Shown one piece after another: positions 9,441-17,307 of a stretch of DNA of 64,000 bases (its first letter is position 1; the number at the start of each line of letters is the position of its first letter). The notes under the pieces are model-generated. The model was not told where the DNA came from, made no database searches, and saw only the letters and a list, made by a program, of their open reading frames with translations. The stretch comes from Solobacterium sp. (GTDB lineage: Bacteria > Bacillota_I > Bacilli_A > Erysipelotrichales > Erysipelotrichaceae), in contig JAFWEW010000040.1 in the NCBI GenBank assembly GCA_017512725.1, positions 17,783 through 81,782 of the forward strand, read 5' to 3'. Both the position numbers and the translations under genes were made by a program.

Positions 9441-9705
9441 TTCTCATGCATCATCACGATTCTGACTGTTTCGTTCTTCTTTCTCCAGAATTCTTCCGAG
9501 AATTCCCTGCGCTTTACCAGTTCTTCCATTTAGCCGGCAGTAATAATACCTGCAGGAAGTGCGACGATCGCAATTCCAAAGAGAGACGATGTCATCGACA
9601 CCAGTCTTCCGATTACCGTAACCGGAAAGATATCTCCATAGCCTACGGTTGTCAGGGATACAGTTGCCCAGTATACCGCATCAAAGAACGAATTGAATCA
9701 GTCAA
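9441..9705 (-). pseudogene. Remnant of a voltage-gated potassium channel
   Basis: The minus strand encodes FFDAVYWATVSLTTVGYGDI and then FGIAIVALPAGIITA, the pore helix, TVGYGD selectivity filter and last transmembrane helix of a potassium channel. These match almost word for word the intact channel at 37049-37819. Everything upstream of the pore (S1-S5) is missing: a TGA in frame at about 9698 closes the frame. A second nonsense codon (TAA at 9530-9532) stands where the intact copy has the Tyr of AEYMNEL. After it the tail continues in frame as MEELVKRREFSEEFWRKKNE. The remnant is therefore a truncated paralogue or decayed duplicate, with its terminator still in place. Confidence 0.8.
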
Positions 9706-9737
9706 ACACATCCCTGGATCATCAGGATTGTTCACAA

Positions 9738-9956
9738 TCAATTCTGGTGATTCTCTTTCTGCCGGGATGTGCGTTCTTCTCTCAATATCCGTAAACATCT
9801 ACTGCAGTAGCCGCCGTTATCTCTCCATTTACAGACAGAAAGATGGCAGCCGCATCTCTGGCAGGTAAGCCCATATGCGCCGCCTGATACCTGTTCCGCA
9901 TTAATGTCAGTCAACTTATCCTTTTCGGACTTGATTTCCAGCTTCTTCTCTTCCAT
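9738..9956 (-). CDS. Double-glycine leader peptide with Cys-rich (zinc-knuckle-like) core
   Basis: 72 residues from ATG 9956, which has AAGGGAG 9 bases upstream. The charged N-terminus MEEKKLEIKSEKDK runs into LTDINAEQVSGG, a typical double-glycine leader end as cleaved by C39 peptidases of bacteriocin exporters. The rest carries CQRCGC, then CSRC sixteen residues later, a spacing suited to one zinc site, and a basic tail. It is divergent from a second gene of the same plan at 10160. No modification enzyme, peptidase or exporter is nearby. It could be a secreted peptide, a RiPP-like precursor, or a cytoplasmic zinc-ribbon protein whose GG is fortuitous. Confidence 0.7.
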   Translation of the reverse strand: MEEKKLEIKSEKDKLTDINAEQVSGGAYGLTCQRCGCHLSVCKWRDNGGYCSRCLRILREERTSRQKENHQN

Positions 9957-10066
9957 TCTTTTCATCTCCCTTAACCATGAAAGTATACGAACAATCAGAC
10001 ATCTGTCCACTGATTGTGAAAAGGCCAGGAAGAATCAGATCCTCACAGATCGTGCGTATTCTGTAT

Positions 10067-10094
10067 GTGACTGCATTTTGCAGCCACTTTTTTT
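10067..10094 (+). terminator. Intrinsic-terminator-like hairpin ahead of the second Cys-rich peptide gene
   Basis: GTGaCTGCA/TGCAGcCAC stem with a 3-base loop and seven T on the plus strand. It lies between the two divergent peptide genes, 66 bases before the 10160 start, so it would end a short leader or small RNA rather than a gene. Confidence 0.55.
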
Positions 10095-10159
10095 CAGAAA
10101 CTGTGTGGATTCTGTTCTCAAAAAGCGTATATAGTTATGTAAAGGGAGGAAATAATCTC

Positions 10160-10336
10160 ATGGAAGATAAGAAAATTGAACAGTGCGCTGAAAACATTGC
10201 AGGCGGAAGCCTTGCATCTGCAAAAGGCACCGATTATGACCGCTGCCCGATGTGCGACAATCCGACACCGGTAGAAAGCAACGGACGCTGCCATTGCTCG
10301 AACTGCGGACACTCCTGGACCGCAGGCAGCCACTAA
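10160..10336 (+). CDS. Double-glycine leader peptide with CxxC/CxxC zinc-ribbon core
   Basis: 58 residues from ATG 10160, with AAAGGGAGGA about 9 bases upstream. The leader-like part MEDKKIEQCAENIAGG ends in a double glycine; the remainder has CPMC and CSNCG about 15 residues apart, as in short zinc ribbons (RCPMC, then HCSNCGHSW). It shares its plan, but little linear identity, with the divergent 9738-9956 gene. A good terminator follows at once. The likely roles are the same as for its neighbour; nothing in the context decides between secreted and cytoplasmic. Confidence 0.72.
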   Translation: MEDKKIEQCAENIAGGSLASAKGTDYDRCPMCDNPTPVESNGRCHCSNCGHSWTAGSH

Positions 10337-10350
10337 TCCATTTACGGATG

Positions 10351-10374
10351 ACACCGGCACAGCCGGTGTTTTTT
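10351..10374 (+). terminator. Terminator of the 58-residue peptide gene
   Basis: ACACCGGC/GCCGGTGT stem with an ACA loop and six T, 15 bases after the stop. Confidence 0.9.
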
Positions 10375-10379
10375 CATTT

Positions 10380-10434
10380 AAAAAACTTCCAATGTATGAT
10401 CAGTGACTGATCACATTTAATTCGGAAGTTTTTT
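10380..10434 (-). terminator. Terminator of the beta-helix protein gene (bidirectional)
   Basis: AAAAAACTTCC/GGAAGTTTTTT arms enclose a TGATCAGTGACTGATCA palindrome. It can act in both directions and ends just after the stop at 10449. Confidence 0.75.
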
Positions 10435-10448
10435 ACATCGTTCTGTTT

Positions 10449-12152
10449 TTATTTTCGAAGGGTTTTGATCAGCAGTACTGCAAGCAGAACCACTGCGATC
10501 CCTCCGGCAATGATTGCCACCGGGCTTAAGGTATTGGACGTTTCTGCTGTTTCGGCTGCCGTCTCCTGTGCCGGTTCGGTTTCTGCCGCAGTTTTTTCTG
10601 AAACTGTACCTTCCGGCCGGTTCACACGATAGTCTTCATAGCTGACGGAAGCCGTCGCACCGAAGAAATCTGCCGTGTCACTGTAGGTTGTGACCGTAAC
10701 GGTATATTCACTGTCACCCTCAACGTATACCGTGCCGTCGGTACCGACGATGGAAACGGTCTTGCCCTCGGCATCAGCAATTTTCCCTTCGTTATACAGA
10801 TTTGTGACAACCGAATTGCCGGTTACGATCCAGGAACTTTCGGAGTCGATGGAAACACTGGCATAGCCGTTTCCGCCACTACCGGCATAAGTCTCATCAT
10901 TCAGGATCGCTCCCGTCAGTACGCTTCCCTTCTGCATGTAGAAGTCGAGATTGGAGATACTGTCCCAGATGATATTGCCGTTCATCTTCTGGTTTACGGC
11001 CGTGAAATCGGTATCGGCACCGTTGGCACCTGCAGTGCCCCAGCCGCGCTGATTGGTATTTCCGGTTACCATCAGGAAGTATTCACTGTCTTCACTGGCA
11101 GTGATTTCAACATTTTCCAGATAGAACTCGGACTGCGTATTAGTGGTATAGAATAAACCACCGTTGTTTGAGGTCAGGGATCCGCCGATCATGTAGAACG
11201 CGGAGTTGCCTTCCTCAGAGTCACCGGACATGGACTGATACAGAATCACGGACCAGGTATGGTCATTCTGTTCCAGATCACTCATATTCGAAGTCAGATC
11301 GGTATCGAAGAGCCGGAGTGTATTCTTGCCTTCGATACAGATGCCTTCTGATCCATTGGCGGTCAGCACTGCATCATTGACGGTAATATCCGCTGTTACA
11401 TACACTGCAGGGGAGCCGTTCCCGTTTGTGACGTAGGTGCCTCCGTCGACGACCATGGTTCCGCCGCCGCGGTCACTGCGGATCGCAGCAGAGCTTTCAC
11501 CCTGTGTTTCGACATCGAGGTTCCAGGCATAGACCGTTCCGCCTCCTGCGGCGTGGATCCCTCCTGCGGTATTTCCGCTGGTACGGATCACTGTGTCACT
11601 GATATAGGTAACGCCATTACTGTAGGAGAACGCACCGGCAGCGCCGTTTGCGTCCGTCGTGATCGTACCGTCGTTAATAACTGTGGTTCCGTCGGTTGTG
11701 AGTACTGCTGCACCAACACCATAGAAGCTCGAACTGTCACCGCCCTGACTCTCCGCACTGGTGCGCTTGATTTCAGGTGTATTCAGGGTTACCGTTCCGC
11801 CAGAGACAAGAATTGCATTCTCATCGGTTCCGGTGGAGTCATAGGTTTCACCGGTGGTTTCCGTATCACTGTCATAGGTGGTTACAGCTGTCCATTCCGT
11901 TACCGCATCTCCGCCGCCTCCCGGCTGTCCTCCTCCCGGCATTCCTCCTTCCGGTTTCTCACCGGGTTTTCCATCCGGAGGTGTTCCTTCCGGTGCACCA
12001 TCCGGGGGAGTTCCGTTCGGTTCCCCGCTTGGCGGATCCCCGGGCCCTTCTGCATATACATTGGTAATTACCAGTTCCATACCGGTCAGCAGTAATGCCA
12101 CAGAGAGTGCTGCACTGCATAAAGACCTGGCAAATGGTTTCTTCTGTTTCAT
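10449..12152 (-). CDS. Secreted, membrane-anchored right-handed beta-helix surface protein
   Basis: 567 residues from ATG 12152 (AAGGAG 9 bases upstream; the in-frame GTG at 12170 overlaps that site). A signal peptide (SLCSAALSVALLLTGMELVITNVYA) is followed by a Pro/Gly/Asp-rich spacer of about 50 residues with repeated PPDG and PGGG units. The body has repeating short strands such as GGTVTLNTPEI, DGTTVINDGTITTD and GGGTMVVDGGTYVTNGNG, the pattern of a parallel beta-helix adhesin. The C-terminus has a Glu/Thr/Ala linker, one transmembrane helix (VAIIAGGIAVVLLAVLLI) and a KTLRK stop-transfer. There is no LPxTG motif, so anchoring is by the membrane helix. Similar proteins are often annotated as adhesins or haemagglutinin-like; no enzymatic motif was seen. 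Confidence 0.8.
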   Translation of the reverse strand: MKQKKPFARSLCSAALSVALLLTGMELVITNVYAEGPGDPPSGEPNGTPPDGAPEGTPPDGKPGEKPEGGMPGGGQPGGGGDAVTEWTAVTTYDSDTETTGETYDSTGTDENAILVSGGTVTLNTPEIKRTSAESQGGDSSSFYGVGAAVLTTDGTTVINDGTITTDANGAAGAFSYSNGVTYISDTVIRTSGNTAGGIHAAGGGTVYAWNLDVETQGESSAAIRSDRGGGTMVVDGGTYVTNGNGSPAVYVTADITVNDAVLTANGSEGICIEGKNTLRLFDTDLTSNMSDLEQNDHTWSVILYQSMSGDSEEGNSAFYMIGGSLTSNNGGLFYTTNTQSEFYLENVEITASEDSEYFLMVTGNTNQRGWGTAGANGADTDFTAVNQKMNGNIIWDSISNLDFYMQKGSVLTGAILNDETYAGSGGNGYASVSIDSESSWIVTGNSVVTNLYNEGKIADAEGKTVSIVGTDGTVYVEGDSEYTVTVTTYSDTADFFGATASVSYEDYRVNRPEGTVSEKTAAETEPAQETAAETAETSNTLSPVAIIAGGIAVVLLAVLLIKTLRK

Positions 12153-12265
12153 AATCGTTTTCTCCTTCACGTGTCCTATGGTAAAGGCGGAATGTGAAGT
12201 TTTTCTGAAGGCAGTCTGAAATTCCGCAGGTTTTTCGTTATCCGTTTGAAATCGATATTGGCATT

Positions 12266-12301
12266 AAAAAAAAGCAGCCAGAACTTCCTCACAAGTTCTG
12301 A
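12266..12301 (-). terminator. Terminator of the HAD phosphatase gene
   Basis: CAGAACTT/AAGTTCTG hairpin with a CCTCAC loop, followed on the minus strand by GGCTGC and a T-run. Confidence 0.85.
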
Positions 12302-12310
12302 CCGTTTCTT

Positions 12311-13132
12311 TTAAAACAGATGTTCTTCAATGTAATCCGCAAACCCGTCATGTTTGCAGTCATAGCGGGTGATGTCATCTGCGATTGCCTTGGTGTCATC
12401 ACTTCCGTTCTTCAGGCATACACCCCAGGCAGCTGTTTCGATCATTGCGTTGTCGTTGGTCGTATCTCCAAAGGCCATGATCTCTTCCAGGGCATATTCT
12501 CCCATTTCATTCAGCTGTTCCAGCGCAAATCCCTTTGAGATTCTGGGATCCATGAATTCGATCAGCGTAGACTGTGTTTTCAGGGCGGAGAAATCCGGGT
12601 CCGGATGACTGTTCAGCCAGGCTTCCGCCCGTGCGGTTTCTTCTTCCGTCATCCGAAACATGATCTTGACGTTTTCTTCTTCGTACAGCTTTGAGATATC
12701 ATCCGCAACGACGATCTCCCGTTCGGCGGTCTTTGCGGATTTGTGGATCATCGCATCGACTTTGACACACAGCAGTTTCTGGTGCCAGTACATGAACGGA
12801 TTGCAGTCAAACTGCTTCATGACTTCGACTGCCTTTTTCAATATCGCTGGCTGAAGCTTGTAGTATTCATACAGCTTATCCTGTTTCAGGCTGTACAGCT
12901 CTGCGCCGTTCTGACCGATCAGTACGTCGAACGGAAAAGAAAATCCCCAGCGTCTGGCATAATCGACCAGTTCTTCATACGGTCTGCCCGATGCGATTCC
13001 AAAGCCATAGCCTCTGTTATGAAGCTCATTGATCACCCGGATCGTACGGTCGCTTAAGATACGGTCCCAGTCATACAGCGTACCGTCAATATCGCATACG
13101 ATCAGACGGATCTTCTCAAACTGCCGGTTCAT
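12311..13132 (-). CDS. HAD-superfamily (Cof-type) phosphatase
   Basis: 273 residues from ATG 13132, which has GGGAAGGG about 5 bases upstream. Motif I is VCDIDGTLYDWD near the N-terminus; the last motif is FGDTTNDNAMIETA near residue 220, with the Cof-type cap between. Such enzymes dephosphorylate sugar phosphates or cofactors in the cytoplasm. The gene overlaps the end of the PTS permease gene by 17 bases and shares its transcript, so a sugar-phosphate substrate from the same pathway is a reasonable guess. The terminator follows. Confidence 0.85.
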   Translation of the reverse strand: MNRQFEKIRLIVCDIDGTLYDWDRILSDRTIRVINELHNRGYGFGIASGRPYEELVDYARRWGFSFPFDVLIGQNGAELYSLKQDKLYEYYKLQPAILKKAVEVMKQFDCNPFMYWHQKLLCVKVDAMIHKSAKTAEREIVVADDISKLYEEENVKIMFRMTEEETARAEAWLNSHPDPDFSALKTQSTLIEFMDPRISKGFALEQLNEMGEYALEEIMAFGDTTNDNAMIETAAWGVCLKNGSDDTKAIADDITRYDCKHDGFADYIEEHLF

Positions 13133-14459
13133 TGCTGCCCTTCCCGATGACATAGGTTACTGCTGCCGCAACCACAAAGCCAATCACTGCTGAAATGATA
13201 CTGTGAAGCAGATTCAGTGTCGTTCCTCCCACATAGTTCAGAAAGCAGAGGAAGCTGGCACTTGGAATAAAGTTGTATCCGATTACACCGGTGATGCCTG
13301 CATAAAGAGAACCCGCAAAGCATCCGGCCATCAATCCGATAAACGGTTTCCGGTACTTGAAGCCGACCCCGTACAGTGCCGGTTCGGTTACCCCGCCGAT
13401 GATCTGCGCCAGGGCACAGCTGATGCAGGAAGACCGCTCCTTCGCATTCTTTGTACAAAGAGCCATGCCGACTGCCATTCCGCCGGTCGCAAATGCCGTG
13501 GCTGCACACATTGGTGTAATGATCGCTTCCTGGCCAGCCGATGCCAATACCACAAAGATCGAAGAGATAAACAGCCAGTGCATGCCGCTCATGATAATGA
13601 ATTCCCAGAAGGTACCAAGCAGTGCAATCGTAAGCACCGTAACGATTCCGCCTCTGCTGCCAAGGGAGATCAGCCCATTACACAGTGCTTCTCCGATTAC
13701 CGAACCGGCCGGCGCAAGAATGCACAGCGACAGAGGCAGTACAATCGCGACGGTTAAGAACGGGACGAATACATCTTTCAATGCCTCCGGTACAACTTTC
13801 TTCATCGCAAGTTCGATATATTTCATACATGCGACGGAAAGGATGATCGGAAGGATCGTAGACGAATAATTCAGCGGTGTAATCGGGAACCCGTATACCG
13901 TAAACGGAGTCTCATTGACCGCCAGATCCATAAACGTCGGATGGATCAGGATGCCGCCGAGAAACAGGCCGAGGATCGGTGTTACGCCAAGTACTTTCGC
14001 ACTGGTATAGCCGACGGCGACCGGAAAGAAATAGAAGCCCGCATCCCCGACAAACGTCAGAAGTGTATACAGATCGCTGTCTGCACTCAGCACTTTTAAC
14101 ATATCCGGGCCAAGCACCGATGCCAGAGTCTTGAACATCGCTGCCGCCATTAACATCGGCATCAGCGGCACCAGTGACCCTGCCAGCACATCCATGATCT
14201 TTTTCAGGACCAGCCGGAAGGTCAGCTTTTCTTTGGCATTCCAGAGTTTCAAGAAACCAGCTGCCGCTTCCTTACCGGTTTCCCGATAGATCAGCTCAAG
14301 CTTTGTTCCATCCTGAACCACTCGTTCGATGTTTTCATCTTCCCCGATATCAACCGGCTCATCTGATTTCAGGGTAATCAGAATACCGGCAGGCGTTTCC
14401 TCTGCTGCTTCAATGCCGTCTTTCCCCTTTAGTTTTTCCAGCAGTTCTTCCGATGTCAT
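13116..14459 (-). CDS. PTS EIIBC permease with degenerate EIIB domain
   Basis: 447 residues. The C-terminal 360 residues are a glucose-superfamily EIIC with about ten membrane segments and the conserved GGVTEPALYGVGFKYRKP. The N-terminal 60 residues look like an EIIB (EELLEKLKGKDGIEAAEETP), but the phosphorylated Cys normally found in the CxTRLR-type motif is absent: the region reads AAEETPAGILITLKS and has no Cys at all. Either another EIIB supplies the phosphoryl group or the protein has a different role. The specificity (beta-glucoside, sucrose or trehalose class) cannot be told. The transcript continues into the HAD phosphatase. Confidence 0.83.
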   Translation of the reverse strand: MTSEELLEKLKGKDGIEAAEETPAGILITLKSDEPVDIGEDENIERVVQDGTKLELIYRETGKEAAAGFLKLWNAKEKLTFRLVLKKIMDVLAGSLVPLMPMLMAAAMFKTLASVLGPDMLKVLSADSDLYTLLTFVGDAGFYFFPVAVGYTSAKVLGVTPILGLFLGGILIHPTFMDLAVNETPFTVYGFPITPLNYSSTILPIILSVACMKYIELAMKKVVPEALKDVFVPFLTVAIVLPLSLCILAPAGSVIGEALCNGLISLGSRGGIVTVLTIALLGTFWEFIIMSGMHWLFISSIFVVLASAGQEAIITPMCAATAFATGGMAVGMALCTKNAKERSSCISCALAQIIGGVTEPALYGVGFKYRKPFIGLMAGCFAGSLYAGITGVIGYNFIPSASFLCFLNYVGGTTLNLLHSIISAVIGFVVAAAVTYVIGKGSNEPAV

Positions 14460-14575
14460 AAATTCACCACCATTCCTGTATGTAGTTTCATTTCATCACA
14501 CCTTCATTCATTGTCAACCGGACTAATGTTTAAATTTGTATTGGTTATTGCGTTAAGCAATTTAGAAAAGTATGT

Positions 14576-14608
14576 AAAAAGCCGATCATTATCTGAGATC
14601 ATCGGCTG
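14576..14608 (-). terminator. Terminator downstream of the DUF4143 remnant
   Basis: AGCCGAT/ATCGGCT hairpin with a four- to five-T tail on the minus strand. Confidence 0.7.
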
Positions 14609-14664
14609 TACAGCAGTTTGGTGAATCATTCATTCTGCCAAAGAACCATTCATCAATACCGGAA

Positions 14665-15003
14665 TCAGATAATGGCGTCATCCAGCAGGAAGTCAAGGAT
14701 ACCGATATTCAGGATCCCGTTGTCATCATACCAGCGCCTGGGAATATCATGACGCACAATAATCTTTGGGAACGAATCTCTGGTAAGCGCAAATGGCCTG
14801 TTTTCAGCAATCACCTTCTCTTCCGTTTCCAATGCGTACGCAGACTGAATATACGTCTTCTTTCCTCCGAAGGTGGCAATGAAATCGATTTCTCTTGGAA
14901 CCTGTACCGGTCTTCCAGAACGGTTCTTTTCGGTACCGTATACAATTCCGATATCCACTTCACAGCCGCGGATCCGCAGATCATTGAAGATAATGTTTTC
15001 CAT
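14665..15003 (-). pseudogene. C-terminal remnant of a DUF4143-type AAA ATPase
   Basis: The 112-residue frame MENIIFNDLRIRGCEVDIG to DFLLDDAII corresponds to the C-terminal DUF4143 nuclease-like part of the full gene at 18914-20203 (MENAIYNELIYRGFHVDVG to DFLLNE). Reading upstream in the same frame gives YYKQVRNKI, which still recalls the YYYTDSGLRNALL segment of the intact copy, then a TAG. The P-loop domain is gone. No Shine-Dalgarno sequence precedes the ATG. I read it as a decayed second copy, although a translated stand-alone domain cannot be ruled out. Confidence 0.7.
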
Positions 15004-15160
15004 GATTTTGTTGCGAACTTGCTTATAATACTATGTAAGTTCTCATTAGATTGTTTCGCAATGGAAAACGTCTTATCTTTCCGTTTCAGGAAGACCGGTA
15101 ACGGGTTTGACGTACCGATCTTTCAGTTCTGTTTCCATATACTGTATTATTGTTCCATTA

Positions 15161-15191
15161 AAAAAAGACTTAAGGGTTACCTTACCTTAAG
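15161..15191 (-). terminator. Terminator of the nrfA-ccs operon
   Basis: CTTAAGG/CCTTAAG stem with a GTTACCTTA-type loop and a T-run on the minus strand, 11 bases past the ccsA stop. Confidence 0.8.
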
Positions 15192-15201
15192 CCATACCAT
15201 T

Positions 15202-16014
15202 TTACATAAATGCTTTGACTGCAGCCGCACCATACGAATGCAGACCCGGTATCAGGGTGTTCACCCCGATAAAGGTGAAGAGCACGACCGGCACTGCAAT
15301 GACCGCAAATACCGCCATCCGGTGCCCCTTCCATTTCCGGTTCAGCCGCAGGTGCAGATAGACGCTGTACAGCAGCCAGGTGATCAAAGCCCATACTTCT
15401 TTCGGATCCCAGGTCCAGAAGGAAGACCATGCCTGTTCTGCCCAGATCGCTCCGGAAACAATCGTTACAGTCAGCAGGAGAAGACCCAGTGCGATCAGCC
15501 GGTAGATCATGTAATCGATATCTTCCAGGATCGCTGCTTTGGGATCCTTTTTTTCGGTCACCAGGTACCGGATTCCGGCTGCACCGGCCAGAATGAATGA
15601 TGCATAGGAGAATGCCGCAGTACCGATATGGAACACAAACCATACGCTGCGAAGTGCCGGCATCAGTTCTTTAATGCCCCGCGGCTGGAAAGCCGCATAG
15701 GAAAGAATCAGGAATACCATCGGAATCGCTGCCGTTACAAGCCAGTCTGCCTTCACTTTTTCTTTCAGAATAATAAGCATCAGCGCAATGCCAAACGAGA
15801 ACGTTGCCGCAAATTCAAACTGATTGGACATCGGAAAACGGCCGGCCGCAATTCCCCGGGCAACCAGATAAGCTGTTGAAAGCGCAAACCCTGCAAGAAA
15901 GATCCACCATGCATATTTCATCAGATCTTCTTTATGAAACGATGCACCGAGGAACTGCAGGATCATCGCGATGAAGTAACAGACCAGTCCTGCAAAAAAC
16001 AAAGCATCCAGCAT
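15202..16014 (-). CDS. ccsA: Cytochrome c biogenesis protein CcsA (system II haem exporter subunit)
   Basis: 270 residues with about eight hydrophobic segments. The tryptophan-rich WWD signature is present as AWSSFWTWDPKEVWALITW near residue 195, between membrane helices, with His residues before and after it suited to haem handling. With Ccs1/ResB it exports haem and attaches it to apocytochromes c outside the membrane. The start codon overlaps the stop of the ccs1 gene (TAATG), preceded by AGGGGGGAT. The context after nrfA gives it an obvious client. It is short beside CcsA proteins of about 320 residues but has the full core. Confidence 0.88.
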   Translation of the reverse strand: MLDALFFAGLVCYFIAMILQFLGASFHKEDLMKYAWWIFLAGFALSTAYLVARGIAAGRFPMSNQFEFAATFSFGIALMLIILKEKVKADWLVTAAIPMVFLILSYAAFQPRGIKELMPALRSVWFVFHIGTAAFSYASFILAGAAGIRYLVTEKKDPKAAILEDIDYMIYRLIALGLLLLTVTIVSGAIWAEQAWSSFWTWDPKEVWALITWLLYSVYLHLRLNRKWKGHRMAVFAVIAVPVVLFTFIGVNTLIPGLHSYGAAAVKAFM

Positions 16015-17258
16015 TACTTATCCCCCCTGTCTCTCAGACAATGCTTTAATTGTAAACTCAGACCTTCATTTCTGTCCGCGATCGTGCATCCCTCGGAAGA
16101 GACCAGCACATTGACCGGACGGACAAAGAAGATCAGGTAAAGACCCGCTGTCATCAGGATGACCGACAGCAGCAGGAACAGATTGATCACAGACGGCGCA
16201 TGTTTGATTCTTAATCCCGGATACTCAACCGGATCCTGGAACGTGAAGGTATAATCCCCGATTGTGACCGAATCCTTCGGGAATGCCAGCATCTGTTCTC
16301 CCATCCCGTTTTCGATCTGTACATAAACATAGACCGGATTCGGATAGGAACCGCTGGTATTGGTAATCAGAGTAAGTGCTCCGGTTTCATCCTGTTCAAA
16401 TCCCGGATACAGATCATCAAAGACGATTCCGTTAACCCCGTCTGCAGAAAGGAAGTCCTGCGGATCAAGATAGAACGAATCTTCATTCCCCTTGCCGTCG
16501 GTTACAGTTACTCTTCCCTTTGTGCCATAGGTCTGCTGGTAAACTTTATAATCTCCCATCGATACGGGATGATTGACGCTTACCCGTTTTTCCCCGGAGG
16601 AACTTCCGTCCGGCAGGATGATCTCAATCATGCTGGCATAATCCAGACTTCCGTTTTCATCTTCGATTGAAAAGTCATTCACCTTGATCACGGTGTTGTC
16701 TTCCAGACGAATCGACTCTCCCGGCATGCAGGTTTCATCCAGGATCTTCGGAACGATTGAACCCACTGCCCAGAACACGGTTGTCAGAAGAATACCTGCA
16801 TGCAGAAGCAGAGAGCCGTACCGGCCCGCTTCCCGCCCGGTATACCGTGTTACCGGTCCGTTGACGGTTTCTTTGCAGCGGAGGTTCCTGAGCAATTCCC
16901 GTACCGCTTCTTCATCCCCTTCACCAAATTTCATGACCGGCGTAAAGGATTCCGGCACCGGCTTTTCGTTTGTATCATGTTTCAGTCTGCGCAGTGTGCA
17001 ACACGTCAGATTTACGCACAGCAGCACGACCAGCAGTAAAAAGTACCAGCTGGAGAATACCCGGTTCAGCCCGAGCTTCAGAATCAGGGCATACTGATCC
17101 GGATAATTCTGAACATAGTACATCGCATCATTGTTCTGCGGGATCAAAGACCCGCAGAGAGATACTGCGATCATGCACCCCAGCACGATCAGACCGAACC
17201 GCATCGAGGTCAGAAATGAATAGACTTTCTTCATATTTGGTTTCTTTCTAAAAGCCAT
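16014..17258 (-). CDS. resB: Cytochrome c biogenesis protein Ccs1/ResB
   Basis: 414 residues. The N-terminus YSFLTSMRFGLIVLGCMIAVSLCGSLIPQ is the typical ResB opening; membrane helices follow near residues 65-85 and 155-175, then a large extracytoplasmic region and a last helix (INLFLLLSVILMTAGLYLIFF). It is the partner of CcsA in system II haem delivery. The start at 17258 has GGAG 9 bases upstream, but both lie in a strong hairpin (17251-17281); an ATG at 17234 is an alternative. It is the middle gene of nrfA-ccs1-ccsA. Confidence 0.87.
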   Translation of the reverse strand: MAFRKKPNMKKVYSFLTSMRFGLIVLGCMIAVSLCGSLIPQNNDAMYYVQNYPDQYALILKLGLNRVFSSWYFLLLVVLLCVNLTCCTLRRLKHDTNEKPVPESFTPVMKFGEGDEEAVRELLRNLRCKETVNGPVTRYTGREAGRYGSLLLHAGILLTTVFWAVGSIVPKILDETCMPGESIRLEDNTVIKVNDFSIEDENGSLDYASMIEIILPDGSSSGEKRVSVNHPVSMGDYKVYQQTYGTKGRVTVTDGKGNEDSFYLDPQDFLSADGVNGIVFDDLYPGFEQDETGALTLITNTSGSYPNPVYVYVQIENGMGEQMLAFPKDSVTIGDYTFTFQDPVEYPGLRIKHAPSVINLFLLLSVILMTAGLYLIFFVRPVNVLVSSEGCTIADRNEGLSLQLKHCLRDRGDK

Positions 17259-17281
17259 CCGGTCGTTCTCCGGATGGCTTT
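17251..17281 (-). promoter_or_regulatory. 12-bp perfect hairpin over the ccs1 ribosome binding site and start
   Basis: AAAGCCATCCGG/CCGGATGGCTTT with a 7-base loop. On the minus strand the ccs1 ATG lies in the 3' arm and the GGAG is shared between 5' arm and loop; the arm is followed by TAG, giving a short T-run. It sits 27 bases after the nrfA stop, so it may be a partial terminator or a translational block that lowers ccs1-ccsA expression relative to nrfA. Confidence 0.7.
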
Positions 17282-17307
17282 GTAATAAGCTGTTGTATAA
17301 GTTTCCG

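Noticed and set aside
10449..12152. LPxTG cell-wall anchor in the beta-helix protein
   Set aside because: No LPxTG-like motif before the C-terminal helix; it ends as a simple membrane anchor.
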